Shown piece by piece: positions 1-7,384 of a stretch of DNA of 64,000 bases (its first letter is position 1; each line of letters opens with the position of its first letter). The notes beneath the pieces are model-generated. The model saw nothing but the letters and a program-made list of their open reading frames with translations. It ran no database searches and had not been told where the DNA came from. The position numbers and the translations under genes were made by a program. The DNA is from Marinobacterium aestuarii (GTDB taxonomy: Bacteria > Pseudomonadota > Gammaproteobacteria > Pseudomonadales > Balneatricaceae), in NCBI RefSeq assembly GCF_001651805.1, contig NZ_CP015839.1, forward strand, positions 2,170,001 to 2,234,000, given 5' to 3'.

Positions 1-608
1 AACGCATTCTGGCTGAGGGAGAGCGCAATGCTGCCGGCCAGCTGTGTCGCCAGAGTCGAGAGAAACGCCTGCTCGGATTTTTTGAAGCGGTTCTGTGCAC
101 ACTGCTGTGCAACCAGCACGCCCAGCAGTTGCTGGCGGTGAATAATAGGTACACCGAGGAAACCGTGGTAAGCCTCCTCATCGGTACCTTGCAGCTGGCA
201 GTAACGTGGATGAGCCGGTGCGTTGCGCACATTCACCGCTTCCTGCCGTTCGGCGACCCAGCCCACGAGGCCGGTGCTGTGACGTAAGTGCAGCTTGCCT
301 GCGCCCTGGGCGTTCAGCCCTTCGCTGGCCATGAGCACATAGTGGCTGTGGGCCTGGTCGCTCAGGTACACCGAGCAGGCATCGGTGTGCAGGGTATTGC
401 GCACGCCGGCGACAATGGCCTGCAACGCCGATTCCAGTGATTCCGCCTGGCTGACCTGCTGGATGATCTGGTGCAGTTCGGTCAGTTTCTTCACTGAACT
501 GGCGCTTTTGCGTGGGGTCGTCTGGGGGGGCGGGGGCTTTTTTTCTGAGTGATGGCTGGCATCTGCACCAGCATCGAGGGCGTTTCGCGGTGGCGTCTTG
601 TTCGACAT
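1..608 (-). CDS. ptsP: PtsP (nitrogen-PTS enzyme I), N-terminal GAF part, cut by window edge
   Basis: Only the first 202 or so codons are inside the window; the gene reads leftward off the edge, so it is partial at its 3' end. The start is the ATG at 606-608, preceded by AAGGAG seven bases upstream. Residues 1-50 are a charged, proline-rich leader. The rest is a GAF domain whose segments (DACSVYL, MASEGLN, FLGVPIIHR, LGVLVAQQ) match the sensory domain of the nitrogen-related PTS enzyme I. In that family the GAF domain is followed by PEP-binding enzyme I domains that phosphorylate NPr; those would lie outside the window. The leader before the GAF domain is longer than I expect for PtsP. A stand-alone GAF protein cannot be excluded without the rest of the gene. 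Confidence 0.75.
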   Translation of the reverse strand, partial: MSNKTPPRNALDAGADASHHSEKKPPPPQTTPRKSASSVKKLTELHQIIQQVSQAESLESALQAIVAGVRNTLHTDACSVYLSDQAHSHYVLMASEGLNAQGAGKLHLRHSTGLVGWVAERQEAVNVRNAPAHPRYCQLQGTDEEAYHGFLGVPIIHRQQLLGVLVAQQCAQNRFKKSEQAFLSTLATQLAGSIALSLSQNA

Positions 609-806
609 GATTGCTCCTTCTGGAGAATCAGGAGCCTGGCGCAACCACACAGGTGCGCCCCATGCGGCCAGGCTACTGTATGGCAATCACTTTATAGGGC
701 CAGCAGGGTCTTGTCATTGTCGGAAAAGGGGGATTTACAGAATAAAGGCGGTATAGCGAGGCCCTGTCTGGTCGCTGACGCGAAGTGTTCGTCACGGCAG
801 GGCCGG

Positions 807-1865
807 TCACAGCAGTGACAGCTGATCTCCCGCCTGGGGCGGTACGCAGAACAGGTCGGTGCGCAGCGGGGATCTGCGATCTGCGCGCAGACCGAACTTG
901 TTGCTGGCCAGTCGAAAACGCTGGGCGATCATCTCGGCGAACAAGCCCTGGCCGCGCATCCGGCTGCCAAAGCGGCTGTCGTAGGCGGCGCCGTTTCGGC
1001 TTTGCTGAATCAGGCTCATGACGTGTTCGGCGCGCTCCGGATAATGGCAGTCGAGCCATTCCCGGAACAGGCCTTCAACCTCCCGTGGCAGGCGAATAAA
1101 GACGTAACCTGCACAGCGTGCGCCGGCTGCTGCGCTGGCTTCGAGCATGGCTTCCAGTTCGCGGTCATTGATCATGGGGATCAGTGGCGCCAGCAGCACA
1201 CCGACCGGCACACCGGCGTCGGTCAGTGCGCGGATGGCGTGAAGCCTCGTCTGGGGGCCGGCGGCGCGGGGTTCCAGCGTGCGCTTGAGCTGTGGGTCCA
1301 GGGTGGTCATGCTGATCATTACCGAACACAGCTGCTGGGCAGCCATGTCGGCGAGCAGGTCCAGGTCGCGGGTGATCAGAGCGCCCTTGGTGATGATGCT
1401 AAAGGGGTGACGAAAGCGCGCCAGCACCTCCAGCAGGTCGCGGGTGATGCGCCTGTGCTGTTCCAGCGGCTGGTAGGGGTCGGTGTTGGCCCCCAGGGTG
1501 ATGGGTCTGCAGCGGTAATTCTTCGCCCGCAGTTCCTGTTCCAGCCGTTCGGCCGCGCCCTCCTTGACGATGATATGGGTCTCAAAGTCGAGCCCGGGTG
1601 AGAGATCCCAGTAAGCGTGGCTCGGGCGTGCGAAGCAGTAAATACAACCATGCTCACAGCCGCGGTAGGGGTTGATTGACTGTTCGAAAGGCACGTCGGG
1701 TGACTTGTTGCGACTGATAATCGTCTTCGGTCTTTCGTTGATTTGCACGGTCGTGATGCGCGCCGGCATTTCGCCATCCTCAACAGGATCGATGTCACTG
1801 CGGGTCGGCGCGAAGCGGTTGGCGGGATTGGAGAGGGCGCCGCGGCCCTTGAGGGGATTGGACAT
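807..1865 (-). CDS. PA0069-family radical SAM protein
   Basis: This 352-residue protein carries the radical SAM cluster motif CEHGCIYC with cysteines at 70, 74 and 77, followed by FARPSHAYWDL. That pattern is typical of the PA0069 family, which resembles spore photoproduct lyase (SplB). The 4Fe-4S cluster is expected to cleave S-adenosylmethionine and generate a radical; the substrate is unknown. The C-terminus (RFGSRMRGQG, FGL) also matches this family. It sits 198 bp upstream of ptsP in the same direction with no clear terminator between them. The start ATG at 1863-1865 gives the full family length. Cytosolic, no signal peptide. Confidence 0.88.
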   Translation of the reverse strand: MSNPLKGRGALSNPANRFAPTRSDIDPVEDGEMPARITTVQINERPKTIISRNKSPDVPFEQSINPYRGCEHGCIYCFARPSHAYWDLSPGLDFETHIIVKEGAAERLEQELRAKNYRCRPITLGANTDPYQPLEQHRRITRDLLEVLARFRHPFSIITKGALITRDLDLLADMAAQQLCSVMISMTTLDPQLKRTLEPRAAGPQTRLHAIRALTDAGVPVGVLLAPLIPMINDRELEAMLEASAAAGARCAGYVFIRLPREVEGLFREWLDCHYPERAEHVMSLIQQSRNGAAYDSRFGSRMRGQGLFAEMIAQRFRLASNKFGLRADRRSPLRTDLFCVPPQAGDQLSLL

Positions 1866-2027
1866 TGCGGACTACTGCTGCGAATTAGTACTGTTTAAAT
1901 ATACAGCATTTTGTCGGGGAGGCGAATCTCTGTTGCGCAGTTCAGCAGGGCATAAATGGATAGGGAGGGAGATGGCGCAGACCTGCATGCCATTCAAGGC
2001 GTTCGGCCTGCTGCGCAGGGTGCCGGA

Positions 2028-2747
2028 TTATGTAACGGCAATTTCCGGCAGCAGGCGGTCGTACTCGTGCTTGACCACCCCGTAGCATTCGCAGGCCCTG
2101 GCTTCCAGCCCGGCCCGGTCCAGGATGCTGATGTGGCCGCGCTGGTAGCGGATCAGATCGGCCGCCTGCAGTTTTCCGGCGGCCTCGGTGACGCCCTCGC
2201 GGCGTACGCCGAGCATATTGGCGATCAGTTCCTGCGTCATCAGTAGCTCGTCCGACGGCAGTCGGTCACGGCTCAGCAGCAACCAGCGGCAGAGTTGCTG
2301 GTCAAGCGAGTGGTGCCGGTTGCACACCGCCGTCTGTGCCATTTGGGTCAGCAGTGCCTGGGTGTAGCGCAGTAGCAGATGCTGCAGCGCGATCGAATCC
2401 TGGAACGCCTGCTTCAGCAGTTGTCCCGGCAGCCGGTAGGCGTGGCCGGCGCTCTGGACGACGGCACGGTTGGGCATGGTTTCGCCGCCCATGAACAGGG
2501 CAATGCCGATGATGCCCTCGTTGCCGACCACGGCGACTTCGGCCGAAGCGCCATTGAGCATGACGTAGAGCAGGGAGACGATGGAGTCGGTCGGGAAATA
2601 CACATGGCGCAGCTCGTGGCCGGACTCGTAGAGCACGTGACCCAGCGGCAGCGGGACTCTTTCCAGGTGTGGACTGATGCGGGCATATTCATCCGCCGAC
2701 AGGGCGGCGAGCAGGTGATTTTCGAGAGGGTCATGAAGGGGCGGCAC
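2028..2747 (-). CDS. Crp/Fnr-family transcriptional regulator (paralogue 1)
   Basis: A cyclic-nucleotide-binding-like beta-roll domain (LGHVLYESG, HVYFPTDSIVSLL) is followed by a dimerisation helix and a Crp-type winged helix (LIANMLGVRREGVTEAAGKL). I place the start at the GTG at 2745-2747 because AGGAG lies seven bases before it; the frame stays open ten codons further upstream to another GTG without a ribosome site. There are no Fnr-like N-terminal cysteines for an iron-sulphur cluster. The C-terminal half closely resembles the second regulator at 4207-4911, for example LIRYQRGHISILDR against LIRYHRGDIRILDR, so the two are paralogues. Their genes bracket osmB and the BON lipoprotein gene, which suggests control of the local stress genes. 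Effector unknown. Confidence 0.85.
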   Translation of the reverse strand: MPPLHDPLENHLLAALSADEYARISPHLERVPLPLGHVLYESGHELRHVYFPTDSIVSLLYVMLNGASAEVAVVGNEGIIGIALFMGGETMPNRAVVQSAGHAYRLPGQLLKQAFQDSIALQHLLLRYTQALLTQMAQTAVCNRHHSLDQQLCRWLLLSRDRLPSDELLMTQELIANMLGVRREGVTEAAGKLQAADLIRYQRGHISILDRAGLEARACECYGVVKHEYDRLLPEIAVT

Positions 2748-2891
2748 GGTCGATCTCCTGTCCCGGTCATACGCCACGCACGAAGTCCCCCTGGTTGACA
2801 GGGCTTATTCGATGCTTGACGTACTACTATTATAGAAAGTTCGGCCTGGCCCGGCAGCCGATTGCGACCGCAGTGGTCGAGGCAATACGCA

Positions 2892-2912
2892 CTATGAGCG
2901 TTAGCGTACAGA
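2892..2912 (+). promoter_or_regulatory. Stress-block dyad motif, copy 1
   Basis: The 16-bp core is TGAGCGTTAGCGTACA at 2895-2910. It is one of four related sites in this block and ends 125 bp before the osmB start codon. The site also lies upstream of the leftward Crp/Fnr gene. The best-formed copy has perfectly palindromic arms, so a dimeric regulator is the likely ligand. Its identity is inferred, not shown. Confidence 0.55.
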
Positions 2913-3036
2913 ACTTTTATAGTATCCGCGACATGATGGAGTCAAGGATCGACGTTGGAATTGGAAACTGCCCTGGTAATGGGGTCGTGGAAGCCTTCAC
3001 GGTCTGTCCGGTACAGCCACTGAAAGAGGTCATTCC

Positions 3037-3255
3037 ATGAAAACGCTACACAATATTGCACGTTGCGCCCTGGTCGCAGTTATGTTTCTTGGTCTGGCGG
3101 CGTGTTCCGGCATGTCGCAGCAGGATACCAATACCGCCATAGGTGCCGGCGTCGGCGCCGTCGGCGGTGCTGTACTGACCGGCGGCAGCACTATAGGTAC
3201 CGTGGGTGGTGCCGCAGTCGGCGGCGTCATTGGCCACGAAATCGATACCAAATAG
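3037..3255 (+). CDS. osmB: Osmotically inducible lipoprotein OsmB
   Basis: The 72-residue product has a lipoprotein signal peptide with lipobox LAAC, the lipidated cysteine at position 23, and a glycine-zipper segment (NTAIGAGVGAVGGAVL, then GTVGGAAVGGVIGHE). Length and sequence track E. coli OsmB closely, including the RNTAIGAG-like and GGVIGH blocks. OsmB is an outer-membrane-associated lipoprotein induced by hyperosmolarity and stationary phase; its molecular role is not settled. The gene is monocistronic, with a dyad motif 125 bp upstream and a strong terminator about 50 bp downstream. Confidence 0.92.
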   Translation: MKTLHNIARCALVAVMFLGLAACSGMSQQDTNTAIGAGVGAVGGAVLTGGSTIGTVGGAAVGGVIGHEIDTK

Positions 3256-3304
3256 GACGGGTCCGCTTACGTTAGCCCGCATCGTCTTGTTCACTTGAGG
3301 ATTG

Positions 3305-3338
3305 CCGCGCCCGCCGTTTTGAGCGGGCGTGGTTTTTT
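3305..3338 (+). terminator. Rho-independent terminator of osmB
   Basis: A ten-pair stem (one G-T pair) with arms 3305-3314 and 3323-3332 and an eight-base loop is followed by six thymines. It lies 50 bp after the osmB stop codon. Confidence 0.9.
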
Positions 3339-3380
3339 ACGCAGGGTCGTGCTGCCGTGCAGCCCGAGCACCTTAGGCAC

Positions 3381-3419
3381 AAAAAAAACCGGTTCCCTGG
3401 TAAAGGGCACCGGTTTTTT
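3381..3419. terminator. Bidirectional terminator between osmB and the UPF0391 gene
   Basis: Eight adenines, an inverted repeat (CCGGTTCCC paired with GGGCACCGG, one mismatch) and six thymines form a hairpin that can stop transcription from either side. It ends the leftward BON lipoprotein/UPF0391 unit and backs up the osmB terminator. Confidence 0.85.
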
Positions 3420-3458
3420 GGGTCTTGGCGCTTGTGGCCTTGTATCGAGGACCTAGCT

Positions 3459-3623
3459 TTATCGACGCCGTTTCAGGCCCAGGGCCAGCGAGATAACGAA
3501 GAGTACGATAAAAACCAGGAACAGAATTTTGGCAATTTCAACGGCGCCGGCGGCGATCCCGGTGAATCCCAGTACCCCGGCGGCAAGGGCAACAATGAAA
3601 AATACCACGGCATAATACAGCAT
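3459..3623 (-). CDS. UPF0391 (DUF1328) small membrane protein, YtjA-like
   Basis: A 54-codon ORF starts at the ATG at 3621-3623, with GAGGAG nine bases upstream, and ends at TAA 3459-3461. The product begins MLYYAVVFF and contains two hydrophobic segments around a [17 protein letters not shown] core, ending in KRRR. That is the signature of the UPF0391/DUF1328 family, small inner-membrane proteins of unknown function often found beside stress genes. It follows the BON lipoprotein gene after 56 bp in the same direction and shares its downstream terminator, so the two are probably co-transcribed. Confidence 0.9.
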   Translation of the reverse strand: MLYYAVVFFIVALAAGVLGFTGIAAGAVEIAKILFLVFIVLFVISLALGLKRRR

Positions 3624-3679
3624 CTGTTTTTCGCTCCTCGGTTAGCGGGCCAGACTGTTAACCGGCAGTCAGGCTGCCG

Positions 3680-3991
3680 TCATTTGATCCGCATGTCGTT
3701 TTTGACCGACCTAACGCCCTCGACGTGACGAGCCAGCTCGACCGCCCTGTGGCTATCGGCGTGTGAACTGACGAAACCGCTCAGTTGCACCACGCCCTTG
3801 AAGGTCTCGACGTTGATCTCAATGGATTTCAGTGTGGGTTCGTTGAATATTGCCGCCTTCACTTTGGTGGTGATGACAGTGTCGTCGATATACTCACCGG
3901 TTCCTTCCTGTTGCGCGCTGGATGCGCAGCCCACGAGCAGGGCCAGCATGGCAACCAGGAAGAAGGCGGGAAAACGTTTCAGTAATGGCAT
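3680..3991 (-). CDS. BON-domain lipoprotein (OsmY-like)
   Basis: The 103-residue product has a signal peptide ending in lipobox LVGC (cysteine 22), a short linker and one BON domain (DDTVITTKVKAAIF, VQLSGFVSS, VRSVKNDM). BON domains bind phospholipid surfaces, and OsmY-type proteins guard the envelope under osmotic stress; this one should be anchored in the outer membrane facing the periplasm. Two-BON proteins are about twice this length, so it is a single-domain form. GGAG lies nine bases before the ATG. A copy of the dyad motif ends 122 bp upstream of the start. Confidence 0.88.
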   Translation of the reverse strand: MPLLKRFPAFFLVAMLALLVGCASSAQQEGTGEYIDDTVITTKVKAAIFNEPTLKSIEINVETFKGVVQLSGFVSSHADSHRAVELARHVEGVRSVKNDMRIK

Positions 3992-4112
3992 GGTTGAGTA
4001 CTCCGATAGTCAGGGGGCAGTCGGGTTAGCTTTCGACTGCAGTGGCGAGCAGCAGGTACAGGCGTACGCGCCCCCGTCATGGTTCCGATAGTCGTTTACT
4101 TCGAAGCCTGCG

Positions 4113-4133
4113 TCTGTGCGCAAGCGCACATTG
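4113..4133 (-). promoter_or_regulatory. Stress-block dyad motif, copy 2
   Basis: Read leftward, the core is TGTGCGCTTGCGCACA, the most symmetrical copy: seven-base arms TGTGCGC and GCGCACA around TT. It ends 122 bp before the start codon of the BON lipoprotein gene. It matches copy 1 at 16 of 21 positions. Confidence 0.55.
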
Positions 4134-4206
4134 CATCGTTTCTTTAGCGTCCCGACCGCCAAGCCCGTAGCGCATGGCGGCGACCAAGGACCAGGCCCAA
4201 TGGCTA

Positions 4207-4911
4207 TCACGACGCTTGCATGATCCGGCTGTAAAGCGAATTGTCGCTACCAAAACAGCTACAGGCGGACGCCTCCAGGCCGTTGCGATCAAGAATCCGG
4301 ATATCGCCGCGGTGGTAGCGGATCAATTTGCGTTTTTGCAGCCTGCTGGCCGCCTTGGTGATACCGACACGACGTACGCCCAGAATCCGGGCCAGGAATT
4401 CATGGGTGACATGAAAGCAGTCCGAGTGCGCCCGATCCTGTGCCATCAGCAGCCAGCGGGCAAGGCGTGCCTCCAGCAGATGGAAGCGGTTGCAGGCCGC
4501 GGTCTGCGCCAGTTGGCCCATCATCACATAGAGATAGCGTTGCAGCAGACGGCGCCATGCCGCGCTGAGTTCGAGTTCGCGGCAAAACTGCGCGGTCTCC
4601 ATGCGCAGCGCCTGGCCAGGCGCCAGTACGCTGGCGTGCAGACAGGACAGGTTCAGGCCCAGTACCAGCGAGATGCCCAGCATGCCTTCATCCCCGACCA
4701 GCATGACCCCCAGGAGGGTGGACCCGTTTAGTGTGGTCGTCAGGGAAATGAAGCTTTCTGTCGGAAAGTAGACATAAAGCAGGGGGGCGTCAGGTGTCGC
4801 CAGAACCTCGCCGAAGCTCAGCGTTACCGGCTCGCAACGAGCGAGAAAGCGCTGTTGTTCCGGGGCTGGCAAGGCCGCGATCAGTCGATTGATGGCAGGG
4901 ACAGGTTGCAT
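4207..4911 (-). CDS. Crp/Fnr-family transcriptional regulator (paralogue 2)
   Basis: The frame is open from 5064, but the better start is the ATG at 4909-4911 (MQPVPAINRL). The extra upstream codons look non-coding and overlap a regulatory dyad at 5041-5061. The product has a cNMP-binding-like domain (LLYVYFPTESFISLT) and a Crp-type helix-turn-helix (FLARILGVRRVGITKAASRL), about 234 residues. It is clearly paralogous to the regulator at 2028-2747. No iron-sulphur cysteine cluster is visible at the N-terminus. It is divergent from the lipoprotein gene at 5345 and shares a 433-bp control region with it. Confidence 0.83.
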   Translation of the reverse strand: MQPVPAINRLIAALPAPEQQRFLARCEPVTLSFGEVLATPDAPLLYVYFPTESFISLTTTLNGSTLLGVMLVGDEGMLGISLVLGLNLSCLHASVLAPGQALRMETAQFCRELELSAAWRRLLQRYLYVMMGQLAQTAACNRFHLLEARLARWLLMAQDRAHSDCFHVTHEFLARILGVRRVGITKAASRLQKRKLIRYHRGDIRILDRNGLEASACSCFGSDNSLYSRIMQAS

Positions 4912-5040
4912 AATGGGCACAATGATTTTCCTGATGTGGAAAATACAGCAAGCGGTATCGGTTGCAGTCGATAGGCAACACCGATAGCGCCCCCTGACGC
5001 TGAAGCGTCCACTGAAGCTTGAAGCCAAAGCGGGAGACTG

Positions 5041-5061
5041 TCTGGACGCTAGCGCACATAG
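5041..5061 (-). promoter_or_regulatory. Stress-block dyad motif, copy 3
   Basis: Read leftward, the core is TGTGCGCTAGCGTCCA. It ends 130 bp before the proposed start (4911) of the second Crp/Fnr gene, so that gene may be part of the same regulon and possibly autoregulated. It matches copy 4 at 19 of 21 positions. Confidence 0.55.
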
Positions 5062-5164
5062 CACTTCTGCTGCTCCGTGCGTTCAGGATTATGGCTGTGA
5101 ACGGGCAGGGCCTGTCGGAGGCGCCGGCGACGGGGTCTTCGAGGCCCGTTTATCCGCTGCACGC

Positions 5165-5185
5165 CTATGAGCGCTAGCGTACAGA
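5165..5185 (+). promoter_or_regulatory. Stress-block dyad motif, copy 4
   Basis: The core TGAGCGCTAGCGTACA lies at 5168-5183 and ends 159 bp before the start of the glycine-zipper lipoprotein gene. Copies 3 and 4 point away from each other in the same divergent control region, which otherwise holds no gene. Confidence 0.55.
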
Positions 5186-5344
5186 TGCCCCTGCCGAAAG
5201 TGGGCGATGATGGTCCTGACGATCGACACAGGCAACCGGATTGACCGCTGCCGTCGGCGTCATGCGCGCCGTGCCTGGGCATGAATCCTCGATCGGGTGG
5301 CACTCAGGGCTCGTACCCTCTACACGTTAGGCAGGAGACTCGTC

Positions 5345-5917
5345 ATGAAATTAATCTATGGATTGCTGCTGACGGTGCTGATGCTGGGCGGTTGTGAAAC
5401 CATGAACAGCCCGTCCAACAGTTCCGTCTATGGCAGATCCGACAACAGATCCGCTTACGACACATCCGACAGCAGATCCTACGGTACACCCGACTACAGA
5501 TCACCTGACTACCGGGAGTCCGGCTACAGGGAATCCGATTATGCTAACCGCAATCAGACCATTTATTCGGGTTACGGTGTCGTGCAATCCATCGAACTCG
5601 TACGACAGGAGAGCGGTGCCAACAGTGGTGGCGGTGTGGGTATAGGCACTATCGCCGGTGCCGTTGTCGGGGGTGTGGTCGGAAACCAGGTGGGGTCCGG
5701 TCGCGGCAACACGGCGGCGACGCTCATAGGGGCGGCCGGCGGCGCTTATATCGGCCATGAGCTGGAAAACCGGCAACAAACCCAGACCGCCGATGCCTAC
5801 AGCGTCCGTGTGCGCATGGAAAATGGTTCCACTCAAACGCTGCTGCTGAGCAATAACCCCGACCTGCGCCTGGGTGACCGGGTAAGAATCAGTAATGGCG
5901 TCATTGAACGATACTGA
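5345..5917 (+). CDS. Glycine-zipper 2TM-domain lipoprotein (SlyB/17-kDa antigen type)
   Basis: The ATG at 5345 has AGGAG seven bases upstream. The 190-residue product has a lipoprotein signal with lipobox LGGC (cysteine 17), then a low-complexity stretch rich in S, D, Y and R built from imperfect repeats (SDNRSAYD, SDSRSYG, PDYRS, PDYRES). A conserved domain follows with a glycine zipper (GTIAGAVVGGVVGNQVGSG, AATLIGAAGGAYIGHELE) and a C-terminal beta domain (RVRMENGSTQTL, GDRVRISNG). This is the outer-membrane lipoprotein family of SlyB/PcpY and the rickettsial 17-kDa antigen. It heads a small stress operon with the next two genes. Confidence 0.85.
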   Translation: MKLIYGLLLTVLMLGGCETMNSPSNSSVYGRSDNRSAYDTSDSRSYGTPDYRSPDYRESGYRESDYANRNQTIYSGYGVVQSIELVRQESGANSGGGVGIGTIAGAVVGGVVGNQVGSGRGNTAATLIGAAGGAYIGHELENRQQTQTADAYSVRVRMENGSTQTLLLSNNPDLRLGDRVRISNGVIERY

Positions 5918-5939
5918 CAGGGCGACAGGGCGACAGGGC
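5916..5939 (+). repeat. Three tandem copies of an 8-bp unit
   Basis: GACAGGGC is repeated three times head to tail, starting at the stop codon of the preceding lipoprotein gene. It is short and probably the result of replication slippage. Confidence 0.8.
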
Positions 5940-6008
5940 GACATGACGTTGCCCGTTAAGGGTTCGCAGGTCAGCTGTCGTACACCGAATCAACCAGAGG
6001 TAGTGATT

Positions 6009-6194
6009 ATGAAAAGGCTCAAGACCTTCGGCACTGTGTTGTTCACGACAGTGTTGCTGGCAGCATTGCCAGGCTGTGAGAAGGAAGGACCGGCAGAGCA
6101 GGCCGGCAAGGAGGTCGACAAGGCAATGCAGGAGGCCGGCGATAAGCTTGAACAGGCCGGCGAAGATATCAAGGAGGCGGCCAGCGACAAATGA
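6009..6194 (+). CDS. Small amphipathic lipoprotein
   Basis: The product is 61 residues, starting at ATG 6009 with GAGG shortly upstream. It has a signal peptide with lipobox LPGC (cysteine 23). The mature part is almost entirely charged amphipathic helix with a repeating EQAGKEVDKAM, EAGDKLEQAGEDIKEA pattern, like other small stress-induced lipoproteins. It has no named domain that I recognise. It follows the glycine-zipper lipoprotein by about 90 bp and precedes the CsbD gene in the same direction. Confidence 0.75.
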   Translation: MKRLKTFGTVLFTTVLLAALPGCEKEGPAEQAGKEVDKAMQEAGDKLEQAGEDIKEAASDK

Positions 6195-6216
6195 CCTGGC
6201 TTGTGCTGCTACACAC

Positions 6217-6241
6217 GCAGACATCGATTGGCGATGTCTGC
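6217..6241 (+). terminator. Perfect 10-bp stem-loop between the lipoprotein and csbD-type genes
   Basis: The arms GCAGACATCG and CGATGTCTGC flank a five-base loop. No thymine run follows, so this may be a weak terminator or a processing/stability hairpin just upstream of the CsbD coding region. Confidence 0.5.
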
Positions 6242-6270
6242 CCTGAGATCCGCAACAGGAGCTGTTCTCT

Positions 6271-6474
6271 ATGAACTGGGATATCGTTGAAGGCAACTGG
6301 AAGCAATTCAAAGGCAAGGTGAAAACGCAGTGGGGCAAGCTCACCGATGATCACCTCGACAAGATTGGCGGCAAACGTGACGCGCTGGTGGGCAGGATTC
6401 AGGAGGCGTACGGCGTATCCAAAGACGAAGCCGAAGCGCAGATCAGGCGGTTTGAAGATCAAAACAGGGATTAA
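6271..6474 (+). CDS. yjbJ: CsbD-family stress protein (YjbJ-like)
   Basis: The 67-residue product begins MNWDIVEGNWKQFKGKVK and continues WGKLTDDHLDKI, GKRDALVGRIQEAYG, KDEAEAQI. It lines up along its length with E. coli YjbJ, a CsbD-like protein abundant under general stress. It is a small cytosolic helical protein whose biochemical role is unknown. It lies 76 bp after the amphipathic lipoprotein gene, with the 6217-6241 hairpin between them. Confidence 0.92.
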   Translation: MNWDIVEGNWKQFKGKVKTQWGKLTDDHLDKIGGKRDALVGRIQEAYGVSKDEAEAQIRRFEDQNRD

Positions 6475-6590
6475 CCGGTATCGGTTGCAGCAGCACACCT
6501 TTGCACCACGCTTCAGTCCCCGCCGTGAGCCGTTCGCAGCGGGAGGGCAGGGGCCCTCCCGGCCAGGGGTTAACCCTCTTTCATATCCAG

Positions 6591-6770
6591 GCTGAGCTGG
6601 CGGCCACTGGCGACCAGGTAGCCGCGCGGCTGAGTATCAGCAAGCGCACGGTCGACAACCACCGCGCCAACATCCGCAAGAAGCTTAATCTTAATAACGC
6701 GGCTGAACTGACACGCTATGCGCTTGAAAACGGCCTCTTGGGGGAGCCTGGCAGCGGCTTCAAGCGTTAA
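6591..6770 (+). pseudogene. Remnant of a LuxR-type response-regulator DNA-binding domain
   Basis: The reading frame ends in a recognisable LuxR/GerE helix-turn-helix (VAARLSISKRTVDNHRANI, then AAELTRYALENGL) and stops at 6768-6770. Upstream, the usual LTPRE-like start of the domain is degenerate and there is no receiver domain, only sequence around an inverted repeat at 6541-6560. This looks like the surviving 3' end of a NarL-type regulator gene. The frame opens at 6501, so a very short expressed protein is possible but unlikely. Confidence 0.6.
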
Positions 6771-6865
6771 GCTGTGGCGCACCGCCGCGTGCCAGGTGCC
6801 GAGTGCAGGACTAAGCTGTGATTGTGAAATAACAATCGCAGCAAGCTGCTAAAGGAGCACCCCTC

Positions 6866-7333
6866 ATGAGCGTTAAACCCATTCCCGATGGCTTTCATAC
6901 GGCAACGCCTTATCTGGCGATCAAGGGGGCCGCAGAGGCCATCGAATTCTACAAAAAAGCCTTTGGCGCCACTGAGCGCTTTCGCCTGAACATGCCGGAC
7001 GGCGGCGTCGGCCACGCGGAAATTCAGATCGGCAACAGCAATATCATGCTGGCCGACGAGTGCGGTGAGTCCGGTTTTCAGAGCCCGGCCACCCTGGGCG
7101 GTTCAAGCTTCGGTCTGCATCTGTACGTCGAGGATGTGGATGCACGCTTTGCCCAGGCCATTGCCGCCGGTGCCACCGTACTGAATCCGGTCAAGGATCA
7201 GTTCTACGGCGATCGCCTGGGCAGCCTGAAAGATCCTTACGGACACGTCTGGTTCCTGTCGACCCATATTGAGGATCTGAGCGAGGAAGAGATCGCCCGG
7301 CGCGCCCAGGCGATGTTCGAGCACGAAGGCTGA
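6866..7333 (+). CDS. VOC-superfamily (PhnB-like) protein
   Basis: The 155-residue product has two vicinal-oxygen-chelate repeats: TPYLAIKGAAEAIEFYKKAFGA, then HLYVEDVDARFAQAIAAG and KDPYGHVWFLSTHIED. The PYLxxxGAAxAIxFYKxAFGA opening and GDRxGxxxDPxGHxW block are typical of the PhnB/glyoxalase-like subgroup, whose reactions are mostly unknown. The ATG at 6866 has AAAGGAG ten bases upstream. It lies 51 bp before the propeller gene and is probably co-transcribed with it. Confidence 0.88.
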   Translation: MSVKPIPDGFHTATPYLAIKGAAEAIEFYKKAFGATERFRLNMPDGGVGHAEIQIGNSNIMLADECGESGFQSPATLGGSSFGLHLYVEDVDARFAQAIAAGATVLNPVKDQFYGDRLGSLKDPYGHVWFLSTHIEDLSEEEIARRAQAMFEHEG

Positions 7334-7384
7334 TTTCTGCCGGCAGACTTTCAAGTAACAGAGCATGAATAGCGGGAGGTCAGC

